64,000 bases of DNA from the NCBI RefSeq assembly GCF_014641595.1, contig NZ_BMIA01000001.1:1302001-1366000 (forward strand). Direction: 5' to 3'. The position numbers and the translations under genes were made by a program. This document shows positions 9,027 to 18,685 of the stretch, one piece after another. The notes below the pieces were generated by a model. That model ran no database searches, had not been told where the DNA came from, and saw nothing but the letters and a program-made list of their open reading frames with translations. The stretch comes from Dyadobacter endophyticus (GTDB lineage Bacteria; Bacteroidota; Bacteroidia; Cytophagales; Spirosomataceae). Every line of letters begins with the position of its first letter. Positions within the stretch are counted from its first letter, which is position 1.

Positions 9027-10370
9027 TCATTCCGCAAACCCCCTCATGTAAGGCACATTCGGCGGCCGCTCTCCCTTGTTAAATTGCGCGGCCCGCGTGG
9101 ATCGGTAAGTCATGTTCATGAAAGGAGTTTCAATCCGGCGTCCGACAGGGGAGTAGACCCCGTTCAGCCAGTTGGATTCCATATTGAATGCCGTAATCCC
9201 TGTCGATAAAAGTAGTCGCTCCGCATTGAATGGTTCTTTTTTGGTGACCATCGTCTCGACGATCCAGTGTGGCTGGGAGTTGGAGGCGTGGTATTGGGAA
9301 AAAGGCCCCGGCCATTCGAGCATCGAAATGATCGTCGGCTCTTTACGCGCTTCAATCTCTGCGGCGTAAGTCCAGCCGACATCCCTGGCATTGTATATGG
9401 CTGCTTTCGTGCCGTCGTTGTATTCGACGATGCAGACATTAGCTCTTTCGAGCTCCTGAAAATGTCCGGGTTTGAGATTCAAACTCGCGCGAACAGATTC
9501 AAGGAGCTTTGCCGCCCATGGATTTTTTTCGGTCCATTTCCAGGTTTCCGGTCCGCGTATGCACTGTACCGATTTTACGCCCGTCTCGCCACCTTTCCGA
9601 CGTTCTACAAAGGCCTGCAACACATCGACGCAATGGAAAAGTGCGCCCTCGTCCGGCGCGCCGCCCAGCATGACCGACGCTTTGATGGGCGTATCGATAT
9701 CAATTTCAATGTCGGGCTTTCGGTAATGTACAGGGATAGAAGATCCGCCGGTCAAAGGAAAGTTTAGCTCGCGGGACTTGTCGAACATCCATTTGGCTTC
9801 ATCCCAGCTGTAAGAGAGGTGCTTGTCGTTAAAGACTGGTACCGATCGCTTACTTTGCTCGAAAACCCTGATCACCTTTTCGTACATCCACCAGCGTGGC
9901 AGCATCCATTGTCCTTTGAGGTTGGTAGGATAGTCGCCGTGTTCGCCGACGATTACCACGCCATCCACCGCAAGTTCCTTCCCACCTAATGTAACTGCTT
10001 CACCGACGGTTTTGAAGATCGGAATGTTTTTGGATTTGCAAACTTTCTGGCCCAGCAAGCTTGTCTCCAACTGATGGATGTAGACTGAAACGATGTCGAT
10101 CCGGGAAGGCGTGTGAGCCCCCTGCCACCAGTAGCCGTCCATCAGCTTGGCGATGATCCAGTCGGCGTGCGATCTGGTGGCACCCCAGTATGTGACGAGG
10201 CAAGCGATACGAGGCCTTTGCTGGGCCTCCCTGGGTGTAGCCCCGGCGGAAATGCCGCTTATGGCCGTCAAACCGGCCATACCGGCTAATCCGAGCATTT
10301 CACGCCTGCTCAGGAGTAGAGGCGAGGCTTCCGCCCTTAGCGCAGGTTCGGTTGGTTTCTTGATCATCAT
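9027..10370 (-). CDS. Tat-type exported protein of unknown function
   Basis: I do not recognise a characterised family. The likely start is one of two adjacent ATGs at 10370/10367, giving about 447 residues. The frame is open further upstream, but that extension is not signal-like. Near residue 22 there is a twin-arginine motif (SRREMLGLAGMAG) followed by a hydrophobic stretch, so export of a folded protein is likely. The first 150 mature residues alternate strands and helices as in a Rossmann-like fold (RIACLVTYWG, VDGVVIVGEHGDYP), and Trp/His-rich segments follow. This recalls secreted oxidoreductase-like proteins, but no cofactor motif is clear. The M19 dipeptidase gene follows on the same strand. 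Confidence 0.8.
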   Translation of the reverse strand: MMIKKPTEPALRAEASPLLLSRREMLGLAGMAGLTAISGISAGATPREAQQRPRIACLVTYWGATRSHADWIIAKLMDGYWWQGAHTPSRIDIVSVYIHQLETSLLGQKVCKSKNIPIFKTVGEAVTLGGKELAVDGVVIVGEHGDYPTNLKGQWMLPRWWMYEKVIRVFEQSKRSVPVFNDKHLSYSWDEAKWMFDKSRELNFPLTGGSSIPVHYRKPDIEIDIDTPIKASVMLGGAPDEGALFHCVDVLQAFVERRKGGETGVKSVQCIRGPETWKWTEKNPWAAKLLESVRASLNLKPGHFQELERANVCIVEYNDGTKAAIYNARDVGWTYAAEIEARKEPTIISMLEWPGPFSQYHASNSQPHWIVETMVTKKEPFNAERLLLSTGITAFNMESNWLNGVYSPVGRRIETPFMNMTYRSTRAAQFNKGERPPNVPYMRGFAE

Positions 10371-10519
10371 ATTAAAGTTGCGGTGTTTAGGAAATATCTT
10401 AAAGAGCCGAAAAACCGCTCCCAATACCCTAAAAGCGCAAAAAAATAGAGTGCTGGCCGATAGTGCTCCCGCTATTAGGGGCGTAGTTCGATACAACCCA
10501 ACCAAGCGGGGCAGTCTGT

Positions 10520-10741
10520 TTGATCAGGACGACGGCGGTGATACATTTGCAAAAAAGTTCGCAGGAGACAACTGGCGGCAATCCGCTGGTGGTTTTGTAC
10601 ACCAAAGAGCTGAAAGGTGTGAAGGATAAAGTCATCGCGGCCGGAGGAACCATAACCGTCGATATTTTCTCCTTCCCCGGCGGCAGAAGATTTCATTTTT
10701 CCGATCCGGACGGCAATGTGCTGGCAGTCCGGGGTGAATAG
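10520..10741 (+). pseudogene. Remnant of a VOC (glyoxalase/bleomycin-resistance) family gene
   Basis: About 73 residues that match only the C-terminal half of a VOC-fold protein: a VLYTKELKGVKDKVIAAGG helix-strand and the diagnostic FPGGRRFHFSDPDGNVLAV ending. Whole VOC proteins are about 120-150 residues. Upstream in this frame there is a stop at 10484-10486, and no N-terminal half is visible in the other frames. It is therefore probably a truncated leftover, perhaps cut off when the divergent upstream gene arrived. It could still be expressed from the TTG at 10520, but this seems unlikely. Confidence 0.6.
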
Positions 10742-10856
10742 GGTCATTCAAGAAAAAATATAAAAAAAAGCTTGAATATTAGCTTTTCATTGAATTGGTA
10801 AATATATTTATGTTAACCAAAATTTATAGCTGATCTGCTAAGACAATGAGCTAATT

Positions 10857-11288
10857 ATGGGGAAAGTCAGAAATATTCTAGAAACAAAGAAAACAGGACC
10901 AGTGTCTATTCGGCCGGACAACACTGTTTTCGAAGCTTTGGAACTGATGGCTGAAAAAAACATCGGCGCGTTGCTGGTAATGGAGCGGCAGCAAGTCGTT
11001 GGAATCTTCACAGAAAGGGATTATGCACGGAAAGTTATCCTGAGAGGTAAGGCCTCTAAAGATTTATTGGTGGGGGAAATCATGACAAGTAACCCCCTGA
11101 CGGTATCCTCGGATACATCTATTGAAGACTGCATGGCTTGCATGACCGACAAATTTATCAGGCATCTTCCTGTTATCGACGACGAAAGGCTCACGGGCAT
11201 CATTTCCATTGGAGACGTGGTAAAGTACATCATCGAAGATCAGGAGTACATTATAGGTAACCTGAAACATTACATCACGGGCATTTAA
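10857..11288 (+). CDS. Tandem CBS-domain protein
   Basis: A 143-residue soluble protein made of two CBS motifs (about residues 8-65 and 75-130), with the usual GALLVMERQQVVGIFTERD and HLPVIDDERLTGIISIGDVV cores. Stand-alone CBS pairs bind adenine nucleotides such as AMP, ATP or NADH and act as energy sensors on partner proteins; the partner here is unknown. It precedes the complex I operon by about 95 bases on the same strand. A link to respiration is possible but is only positional. The upstream region (10742-10856) is strongly AT-rich. Confidence 0.93.
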   Translation: MGKVRNILETKKTGPVSIRPDNTVFEALELMAEKNIGALLVMERQQVVGIFTERDYARKVILRGKASKDLLVGEIMTSNPLTVSSDTSIEDCMACMTDKFIRHLPVIDDERLTGIISIGDVVKYIIEDQEYIIGNLKHYITGI

Positions 11289-11383
11289 GCATTTTCTTCA
11301 TTTCCATCATCTTACCATTTTTTCACGCCAATCTGAGAGAATACAGTTCCGTTACTGTTCCCGTTTTCTAAATTGGATTGCTT

Positions 11384-11833
11384 ATGGATCGTTTAAATGC
11401 GTCTGGCACGCCAGGATGGCCGTTTTGGCTATATACTTTACTGGTTTTTGCTTTATTGACACTGATTATTTCGCTTTCTTACTTTCTCGGTCAACGTCAC
11501 CGCACAGCGGCGTCCGAACAGCCCTACGAATCGGGAATACTCGAAACGGGCTCGGCAAGGCTGCGGTTTTCTGCGCAGTTCTATCTGATCGCGATGATGT
11601 TTGTCATTTTTGATATCGAGGTGGTATTTATCGTGCTGTGGGCTCTGGCATTCCGTGAACTCGGGTGGCCAGGGTACCTCGGCATTTGTGTTTTTATAGG
11701 GTTGCTGTTTGCCGTGCTGATCTACGAATGGAGTATCGGCGCGTTGAACTTCGGACCCGACGGAAAGAAGATCCTCAAAGCTTACCGTAAACTGCCCAAA
11801 GGGCAAGCATACCATGAACTGGTGGCTAAGTAA
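11384..11833 (+). CDS. nuoA: NADH-quinone oxidoreductase subunit A
   Basis: Small membrane subunit of respiratory complex I near the quinone site. Three transmembrane helices are visible, with the family signature [17 protein letters not shown] in the first loop and [17 protein letters not shown] in helix 2 (the conserved acidic DIE). ATG at 11384 is preferred; an in-frame TTG lies at 11378. About 149 residues. First gene of the nuo operon; its end overlaps nuoB by 20 bases, suggesting translational coupling. Confidence 0.95.
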   Translation: MDRLNASGTPGWPFWLYTLLVFALLTLIISLSYFLGQRHRTAASEQPYESGILETGSARLRFSAQFYLIAMMFVIFDIEVVFIVLWALAFRELGWPGYLGICVFIGLLFAVLIYEWSIGALNFGPDGKKILKAYRKLPKGQAYHELVAK

Positions 11834-12452
11834 ACCATCCGATCCCACGGCAGCAACGCAGGGAACAGGATCATTCGAAGAAGCTGTGGGGCAGAGCGTG
11901 ATGCTCACGACCGTTCAGGATCTGCTTGCGTGGGGACGACGGAACTCGATGTGGCCGTTCCATTTCGGCCTCTCTTGCTGTTTTGTAGAAATGGCGACCA
12001 GCATCACGAGCAAATATGATGTGGCAAGATTTGGCGCCGAAGTAATCCGCGGAACGCCCCGCGAAGCCGATGTGATGGTGATCGCAGGGACTGTTTTCGT
12101 GAAAATGGCACCGATCATCAAAAGGCTTCACGAGCAGATGATGGAGCCCAAATGGGTCATTTCAATGGGCTCGTGCTCCAATTCCGGGGGGATGTACGAT
12201 ATCTACAGTGTTGTTCAGGGGGTAGATAAATTTCTTCCCGTGGATGTATATGTACCGGGCTGCCCGCCGCGGCCGGACGCGTTTATGCAAGGGCTCATGC
12301 TGCTATCCGAATCGGTAGGGAAGGAGCAGAGACCGTTGAGCTGGGCAATTGGCCCCCAGGGTGTTATCAGGCCGGAAAAGCCTGTAATGCGGGTGGAGAA
12401 GCGAGAGGAGAGAAAGAAGATCGTTGATTTTCGTACGCCTGACACTGTTTGA
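11814..12452 (+). CDS. nuoB: NADH-quinone oxidoreductase subunit B
   Basis: Peripheral-arm subunit that carries cluster N2, the terminal [4Fe-4S] centre that reduces quinone. The four ligands are visible: adjacent Cys55-Cys56 (GLSCCFVEM), Cys121 (GSCSNSGG) and Cys150 (PGCPPRPDA). At 212 residues it is normal length, with a charged C-terminal tail. It starts inside the end of nuoA; nuoCD follows one base after its stop. Confidence 0.97.
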   Translation: MNWWLSKPSDPTAATQGTGSFEEAVGQSVMLTTVQDLLAWGRRNSMWPFHFGLSCCFVEMATSITSKYDVARFGAEVIRGTPREADVMVIAGTVFVKMAPIIKRLHEQMMEPKWVISMGSCSNSGGMYDIYSVVQGVDKFLPVDVYVPGCPPRPDAFMQGLMLLSESVGKEQRPLSWAIGPQGVIRPEKPVMRVEKREERKKIVDFRTPDTV

Positions 12453-12453
12453 C

Positions 12454-14211
12454 ATGGATGAAATAGATTCCGGTCTCGAAGGTGAGCTGAGGGCCGCATT
12501 GGGCGAATCAGCATTTAAAATACAAATTAATACAGACGGAGTAACCACGCTGCTCGTGAAGAAAGAGCAGGTAGTGGCATTGCTGACGCACCTGAAAACG
12601 AGGGTGCCCCGTCCTTACGAGATGCTCTTTGACCTCAGTGCCATTGATGAGCGCAGCAGGACAAAGGCAGCACTGAATGGGGCTGTAACACCGGATTTTA
12701 CGGTGGTGTACCATTTGCTTTCGTTCGGGCGCAACAGGTTCATCCGCATTAAAGTAGCATTGCATGGAGAGTATCCATCCATTCCATCCATTTGTTCCCT
12801 TTGGAAAAATGCAAACTGGTATGAAAGGGAGGTCTTCGATATGTTCGGAATCCGGTTTGAAGGCCATCCGCACCTGAGACGTATATTGATGCCGTTAACT
12901 TGGACCGGCCATCCTTTAAGAAAAGAGCACCCCGCCCGTGCGACCGAAATGGGCCCCTTCCGGCTTTGGGAAGAAAAACAGGACCGCGAGCAGGAGGCAT
13001 TGCAATTCAACCCGGAAGAATGGGGATTGAAAAGACATAGCGCCGATGCCGATTTTATGTTCCTCAACCTCGGGCCGCAGCACCCGGGTACGCACGGCGT
13101 GCTCCGTATTATCTTGCAGCTTGACGGCGAAGACATCGTCGATGCAGTACCAGACATCGGTTTCCATCATCGTGGGGCCGAAAAAATGGGCGAACGACAG
13201 TCCTGGCACACGTACATCCCTTACACCGACCGGGTCGATTACCTGGGCGGTGTGATGAACAACCTGGCTTATCTGTTGGCGGTGGAAAAGCTAGCGGGGA
13301 TCCGGGTACCGGCACGCGTGGAGGTGATACGGGTGATGTTATGCGAGCTTTTCCGCATTGCCAGTCATTTGGTATGGTACGGTACTTTTGCCCAGGATCT
13401 GGGTCAGCTCTCGCCGGTATTCTATATGTTCACCGACCGGGAAAAGATATTTGATATCATCGAAGCCATTTGCGGGGCCAGGATGCACCCCAACTGGTTC
13501 CGTATCGGCGGCGTAGCCCAGGATTTACCTGCCGGCTGGGACAAGCTGGTGCGTGATTTTGTAAATTATTTCCCCAAACGGCTCCGGGAATACGACCAGA
13601 TGGTGATCCGCAACAGCATTTTTCAGGCGCGGACAGTAGGCATTGGCATATACACACTCGAAGAAGCGATTGAATGGGGCGTCACAGGTCCGGGACTGCG
13701 AGCTTGCGGTTTTGAATGGGATTTCAGGAAGAAACAGCCCTATTCGGGCTACGAAAACTTTGATTTCGAAATTCCGGTCATGCAAAACGGCGATTGTTTC
13801 GACCGGGCTTTGATACGCGTCGAAGAAATGCGCCAGAGCCTGCGCATTATCGAACAATGCCTGAACAATATGCCGGAGGGACCTTACAAATCGGACCACC
13901 CGCTTACGACGCCACCCATCAAGAAAAATACAATGCAGGACATCGAGACGCTCATTACCCATTTCCTCAACGTAAGCTGGGGCCCGGTGATTCCTGCCGG
14001 TGAGGCCATGAGTTGTATAGAAGCCACAAAGGGCGCGAATAGTTATTACCTGACCAGCGACGGGAGCACGTCGGCATACCGGGTGAGGATCCGGACCCCG
14101 TCATTCCCGCACATGCAAATGCTTCCGTATATCAGTAAGGGTTACACGGTGGCCGACTTGCTGTCCATTCTCGGCAGTATCGATTATGTTTTGGCTGATA
14201 TAGACCGATAA
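12454..14211 (+). CDS. nuoCD: NADH-quinone oxidoreductase fused subunits C and D
   Basis: A single polypeptide of about 585 residues joining NuoC (about 1-190; [12 protein letters not shown] signature) to NuoD (about 195-585; [10 protein letters not shown] at the quinone cavity, FHHRGAEK). It forms part of the peripheral arm connecting to the quinone-binding pocket. ATG at 12454 is preferred because it directly follows the nuoB stop; an earlier in-frame start at 12424 would overlap nuoB by 29 bases. The fusion matches the gammaproteobacterial arrangement. Many other bacteria keep C and D separate. Confidence 0.96.
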   Translation: MDEIDSGLEGELRAALGESAFKIQINTDGVTTLLVKKEQVVALLTHLKTRVPRPYEMLFDLSAIDERSRTKAALNGAVTPDFTVVYHLLSFGRNRFIRIKVALHGEYPSIPSICSLWKNANWYEREVFDMFGIRFEGHPHLRRILMPLTWTGHPLRKEHPARATEMGPFRLWEEKQDREQEALQFNPEEWGLKRHSADADFMFLNLGPQHPGTHGVLRIILQLDGEDIVDAVPDIGFHHRGAEKMGERQSWHTYIPYTDRVDYLGGVMNNLAYLLAVEKLAGIRVPARVEVIRVMLCELFRIASHLVWYGTFAQDLGQLSPVFYMFTDREKIFDIIEAICGARMHPNWFRIGGVAQDLPAGWDKLVRDFVNYFPKRLREYDQMVIRNSIFQARTVGIGIYTLEEAIEWGVTGPGLRACGFEWDFRKKQPYSGYENFDFEIPVMQNGDCFDRALIRVEEMRQSLRIIEQCLNNMPEGPYKSDHPLTTPPIKKNTMQDIETLITHFLNVSWGPVIPAGEAMSCIEATKGANSYYLTSDGSTSAYRVRIRTPSFPHMQMLPYISKGYTVADLLSILGSIDYVLADIDR

Positions 14212-14229
14212 TCAACAAACAATTTTGTC

Positions 14230-14709
14230 ATGATCGCCCAGGAGACACTCACACCCGAAGAAATGGAGGAGATTGACCACGAGATCGCACTGGTGCCTGT
14301 GCGGCGGGCGGCGGCTATCGAAGCCCTGAAAATCGTGCAGCAGCACCGGGGATGGATCTCCGACGACAGCCTGCATGCGATAGCCGGTTACCTTGAAATG
14401 TCGCCGGAGGAACTCGATAGCGTAGCTACATTTTATAACCTCGTTTTCCGAAAACCGGTTGGAAGAAATGTTATTCTCTTATGTGACAGCATTAGCTGCT
14501 ATGTAATGGGGTATGAAAAGATATACGGGCAGCTCCGGGAACGGTTAGGCATCAGCTTCGGGCAAACAACGTCCGACGGGCGGTTTACGCTCCTGCCCAA
14601 TGCCTGTCTGGGCACCTGTGACCACGCCCCGGCGCTGATGATCAACAACGAACTGTTTCGCGACGTGACGGCGAACGACCTGGACGAAATACTGGACAGA
14701 TACCACTGA
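14230..14709 (+). CDS. nuoE: NADH-quinone oxidoreductase subunit E
   Basis: 24-kDa-type subunit of the NADH-dehydrogenase module with the thioredoxin-like fold that holds [2Fe-2S] cluster N1a. Ligands are LLCDSISC (two Cys spaced by four) and NACLGTC (two Cys spaced by three). At 159 residues it is typical. It sits 18 bases after nuoCD and 4 bases before nuoF. Confidence 0.96.
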   Translation: MIAQETLTPEEMEEIDHEIALVPVRRAAAIEALKIVQQHRGWISDDSLHAIAGYLEMSPEELDSVATFYNLVFRKPVGRNVILLCDSISCYVMGYEKIYGQLRERLGISFGQTTSDGRFTLLPNACLGTCDHAPALMINNELFRDVTANDLDEILDRYH

Positions 14710-14713
14710 CGAT

Positions 14714-15982
14714 ATGGAAACGCCTCTTACCCAACATATCAGCTTCGACCGCCCCTGCTACAATCTCCGCGATTACGAAAAAAACGGAGGGTATCAGGCG
14801 TTGCGGAAAGCGCTCTCGCTGTCGCCCGAAAACATCACGAACATCGTGCAGGCATCGGATCTGAAAGGCAGGGGAGGGGCGGGCTTTAACACGGGTATGA
14901 AATGGAGCTTCGTTCCGATGAACGGGCATCACCCGGTGAAATACCTGATTGCGAATGCCGACGAAATGGAGCCGGGTACATTCAAAGACCGTATGCTGAT
15001 GGAGGGTAACCCGCATCAGCTGATCGAGGGCATGATTATCTCGGCATTCGCCATTCAGGCCAACATATCTTACATCTTTCTGCGGTGGGCTTATAAAAAA
15101 GCCGGCCGGCTGCTTAAACACGCCATGGATGAGGCCTATGCGGCGGGTTATCTGGGCAAAAATATTCTTGGCACGGGTTATAATCTGGAAATGTACCTGC
15201 ACACCGGCGTGGGGCGCTACATCTGCGGCGAAGAAACTGCGTTGCTCAATGCATTGGAAGGAAAGCGGGCCACGCCCAGAGCCAAACCTCCCTTTCCCCA
15301 GGTGAGCGGATTGTTTGGTAAGCCCACCATTGTCAACAATGTCGAAACGCTTTGCAATATCCCGCACATTATCAATAACGGACCCGAGTGGTTCAAAAGC
15401 CTGGGAAAAGGGAATGATGCCGGAACGAAGATTTACGGGGTCAGCGGAAGGGTCAGAAAGCCGGGTCTCTGGGAGCTGCCGATGGGCGTTTCCATGCGGG
15501 AACTGATCGAGGACTGCGCCGGGGGAATGGCCAATGGATACGCTTTCAGGGGCGCATTGCCCGGAGGCGCTTCCACCGACTTTCTGGTGCAGGAACATAT
15601 GGACATCAAACTCGACTACAAGTCCGTTGCCGCTGCCGGAAGCAGACTGGGCACCGGTACGATGATCGTCCTCGACGACCATACCTGCCCTGTCGGATTT
15701 GTCCATAATCTCGAACATTTCTTTGCCCAGGAATCGTGCGGATGGTGTACGCCTTGCCGCGAGGGGCTGCCTTGGACGGAGAAAATACTGCTTTCCATGG
15801 AGCGCGGCGAAGGCCGGCCGGAAGACTTGCAGTTGCTTGAAATGCATACGCGGTATTTAGGACCGGGTAACACGTTCTGCGCGCTCGCGCCCGGTGCAAT
15901 GGAGCCGCTGCAAAGCGCACTGAAATATTTCAGAGAGGATTTTGAAAAGCACATCGATCAAAAAAAATGCCCCTGGCGGTAA
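14714..15982 (+). CDS. nuoF: NADH-quinone oxidoreductase subunit F
   Basis: 51-kDa-type subunit that oxidises NADH at FMN and passes electrons to [4Fe-4S] cluster N3. The glycine-rich GRGGAGFNTGMKW loop (about residues 52-64) binds NADH/FMN and ICGEETALLNALEG follows near residue 175. SCGWCTPCREG supplies three cluster ligands, and the fourth is the Cys in FCALAPGA. At 422 residues it is normal length. nuoG follows 6 bases later. Confidence 0.97.
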   Translation: METPLTQHISFDRPCYNLRDYEKNGGYQALRKALSLSPENITNIVQASDLKGRGGAGFNTGMKWSFVPMNGHHPVKYLIANADEMEPGTFKDRMLMEGNPHQLIEGMIISAFAIQANISYIFLRWAYKKAGRLLKHAMDEAYAAGYLGKNILGTGYNLEMYLHTGVGRYICGEETALLNALEGKRATPRAKPPFPQVSGLFGKPTIVNNVETLCNIPHIINNGPEWFKSLGKGNDAGTKIYGVSGRVRKPGLWELPMGVSMRELIEDCAGGMANGYAFRGALPGGASTDFLVQEHMDIKLDYKSVAAAGSRLGTGTMIVLDDHTCPVGFVHNLEHFFAQESCGWCTPCREGLPWTEKILLSMERGEGRPEDLQLLEMHTRYLGPGNTFCALAPGAMEPLQSALKYFREDFEKHIDQKKCPWR

Positions 15983-15988
15983 ATTATC

Positions 15989-18685
15989 ATGGTACGCATT
16001 TATATCGACCAGAAGCCTTATGACGTAAAGCCGGGTAAAAACCTGCTCGAAACGTGCCTCGCGCTGGGGCTCGATCTGCCTTACTTTTGCTGGCACCCGG
16101 CAATGGGATCGGTAGGATCGTGCCGCCAATGCGCTGTCAAACTTTTCAAGGACGAAAATGACGCGACAGGCCGCCTCGTGATGGCGTGCATGGAAGGCGT
16201 ACGGGATAATATATACCTGTCTTTGACCGATGCCACCGCACACGATTTCCGTTCGCAGAATATCGAATGGCTGATGAGCAACCACCCGCACGACTGCGCG
16301 GTGTGCGACGAGGGCGGTTCCTGCCATTTACAGGACATGACCGTCATGACGGGCCACGCTTACCGCCGTTTCAGGTTTCCGAAAAGAACTTATCAAAACC
16401 AGTATCTGGGGCCGTTCCTCCACCATGAGATGAACCGCTGTATCCAGTGCTACCGTTGCGTAAGGTTTTACAAGGATTATGCGGGGGGAAAAGACCTGGA
16501 TGTGTTCGCGGCCCACAACCATGTGTATTTCGGAAGGGAAAAGGATGGTATTCTTGAAAACGAATTCAGCGGAAACCTGGCCGAGGTTTGTCCGACCGGC
16601 GTCTTTACGGATAAAAGCCTGAGGGAGCATTATACCCGGAAATGGGATATGACAATGGCCCCTTCGGTTTGCCAGCATTGCAGTTTGGGCTGTAACATCA
16701 TCGCGGGCGAACGGTATGGGGAGCTCCGTCAAATCACCAACCGGTTCAATGGCGCCGTAAATGGCTATTTTATCTGCGACCGGGGTCGGTATGGCTACGA
16801 GTTTGTGAATGATCCGGGCAGGGTGAGACAGCCTGTCGTTCGCGCGGAAAATAATGAGAAAAACCTGTTCGAGAGTCTCAATGCGATCCTGGTAGAAGGC
16901 AGGATGATTGGCGTTGGCTCCCCCAGGGCCACGTTAGAGGCCAATTTCGCTTTGCGCCGTCTGGTCGGGGAAGAGCAGTTTTACCAGGGCATCCCCGAAA
17001 ACGAAGCGCGGATGCTCAACAAGATACTTGCGATACAACATAGTGGGCACGTTTATACGCCATCGTTAAAGGAAACAGAACATGCCGATGTGATTCTGGT
17101 GTTGGGCGAAGACCCGACCAATTCGGCACCGCGGCTTGCACTGGCATTACGGCAGGCGGTGCGCACCAAACCTTTGGAAAACATCTCGGGCTCCAACATC
17201 CCGCTCTGGCATGATGCCGCCGTCCGGGAACTGGTCCAGGATGATAAGGGAGAACTTTTTATGGCCTATCCGGTGCATACCAAGCTCGACGAACTTGCAT
17301 CCGGTTCGCTTCATGCAGCCCCGGAAGATATTGCACGTTTCGGCTTTGCAATTGCCCACTACATTGATACAAATACCCCCCGGCCGGAAGGCATGGATGC
17401 GCAAACATTGGAATCGGCCAGGCATATGGCGGGATTTTTGCAAAAAGCGGAGAGACCTCTCATTGTGTCGGGTATGACGCTTTTCGATGTAGACATTATC
17501 CAGGCGGCTTATCAGATCGGCCGGGCGCTGGAAACAGCTCAGAGGAAAGCCGGGCTATGTTTTGTAGTTCCCGAATGCAATTCCACAGGGCTGGCCATGA
17601 TGCAGGCCCCCTCGCTGACCGCGGCGATGAAAGCTGCGGAAACCGGTAATTTCGCTACCGCTGTGATTTTGGAAAATGATCTGTACCGCCATGGAGAGCG
17701 GTTGGAGGTCGATCAGTTTTTAAGCACATTTAAAAATATTATCGTACTGGATCACCTCGCACACGACACTGTCCGCAAAGCGACCGTGTTGCTGCCTGCC
17801 GCCACTTTCGCTGAGGGAGAGGGGACACTCGTTAACAATGAGGGGCGTGCACAGCGCTTTTTTCAGGTTTTTATGCCCAAAAACGAAAATATCCGGGAAA
17901 GCTGGCGGTGGCTCGATGAGTTCAGGCAATTTCAGAACGGCGCGATGCCCAACGAGTTACGGGAGCTGGACAACCTGCTCGAAGAGTTGGTTGCTGCGAT
18001 GCCCCAATTCAAAGGAATCGAGCGCGCCGCGCCACCATCCGATTTCCGGATCAACGGCCAACGTATCCCCCGGGAACCGCACAGGTTCAGTGGCCGTACC
18101 GCCATATTGGCCAATGTGGCTGTGAGTGAACCCAAGCCACCCGAAGACGTGGATTCACCGCTTTCTTTTACCATGGAAGGTTACCGGGGCATGCCGCCTG
18201 CGCCTCTGATCCCGTTCTATTGGTCGCCCGGATGGAATTCCGGCCAGTCGGTTCACAAATACCAGACAGAAACCGGCGGATCGCTGCGCGGCGGGGATCC
18301 GGGCGTGCGCTTATCGGGCGAGGGCTTGCATTTTGAAAATGGTTTTCAGGAACATGTTCCGCCCGCATTCGAACGACAGCCGGATGAAATGACACTGGTG
18401 CCCTTACCGCACATTTACGGTTCCGATGAGCTCAGCGTGCGCTCTCCGTCGGTGGAAAGCCGCATTCCGCATCCTTACATTGCCATGAACAGCCTGGATG
18501 CGGAACGCATGCAAACGATGGAGGGCGATGTGTTACAAGTACAGATAGGTGGGGAGCTCTACGAGCTTACGGTTGTCCGGAAAGACGAAATACCGGAAGG
18601 ACTGGCAGGGCTACCGTATAACCTGCCCTCGACATCGGGCATCGCATGGCCTGCGAAAGGCGTCCTAACCAAAGCATTGTTATGA
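15989..18685 (+). CDS. nuoG: NADH-quinone oxidoreductase subunit G
   Basis: Largest peripheral subunit (898 residues), wiring electrons from NuoF to NuoI. [2Fe-2S] ligands are Cys34, 45, 48 and 67. A His99/Cys103/Cys106/Cys112 set gives N5, and MNRCIQCYRC with the later EVCPTG gives N4. An extra motif (CQHCSLGC plus ICDRGRYG) fits the additional N7 cluster found in E. coli and Thermus but absent from mitochondria. The long C-terminal molybdopterin-oxidoreductase-like domain is structural. The stop overlaps the nuoH start as ATGA. Confidence 0.96.
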   Translation: MVRIYIDQKPYDVKPGKNLLETCLALGLDLPYFCWHPAMGSVGSCRQCAVKLFKDENDATGRLVMACMEGVRDNIYLSLTDATAHDFRSQNIEWLMSNHPHDCAVCDEGGSCHLQDMTVMTGHAYRRFRFPKRTYQNQYLGPFLHHEMNRCIQCYRCVRFYKDYAGGKDLDVFAAHNHVYFGREKDGILENEFSGNLAEVCPTGVFTDKSLREHYTRKWDMTMAPSVCQHCSLGCNIIAGERYGELRQITNRFNGAVNGYFICDRGRYGYEFVNDPGRVRQPVVRAENNEKNLFESLNAILVEGRMIGVGSPRATLEANFALRRLVGEEQFYQGIPENEARMLNKILAIQHSGHVYTPSLKETEHADVILVLGEDPTNSAPRLALALRQAVRTKPLENISGSNIPLWHDAAVRELVQDDKGELFMAYPVHTKLDELASGSLHAAPEDIARFGFAIAHYIDTNTPRPEGMDAQTLESARHMAGFLQKAERPLIVSGMTLFDVDIIQAAYQIGRALETAQRKAGLCFVVPECNSTGLAMMQAPSLTAAMKAAETGNFATAVILENDLYRHGERLEVDQFLSTFKNIIVLDHLAHDTVRKATVLLPAATFAEGEGTLVNNEGRAQRFFQVFMPKNENIRESWRWLDEFRQFQNGAMPNELRELDNLLEELVAAMPQFKGIERAAPPSDFRINGQRIPREPHRFSGRTAILANVAVSEPKPPEDVDSPLSFTMEGYRGMPPAPLIPFYWSPGWNSGQSVHKYQTETGGSLRGGDPGVRLSGEGLHFENGFQEHVPPAFERQPDEMTLVPLPHIYGSDELSVRSPSVESRIPHPYIAMNSLDAERMQTMEGDVLQVQIGGELYELTVVRKDEIPEGLAGLPYNLPSTSGIAWPAKGVLTKALL

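Noticed and set aside
14642..15847. A 401-codon minus-strand frame opposite nuoF
   Set aside because: Antisense shadow of a well-supported complex I subunit with no family motifs.
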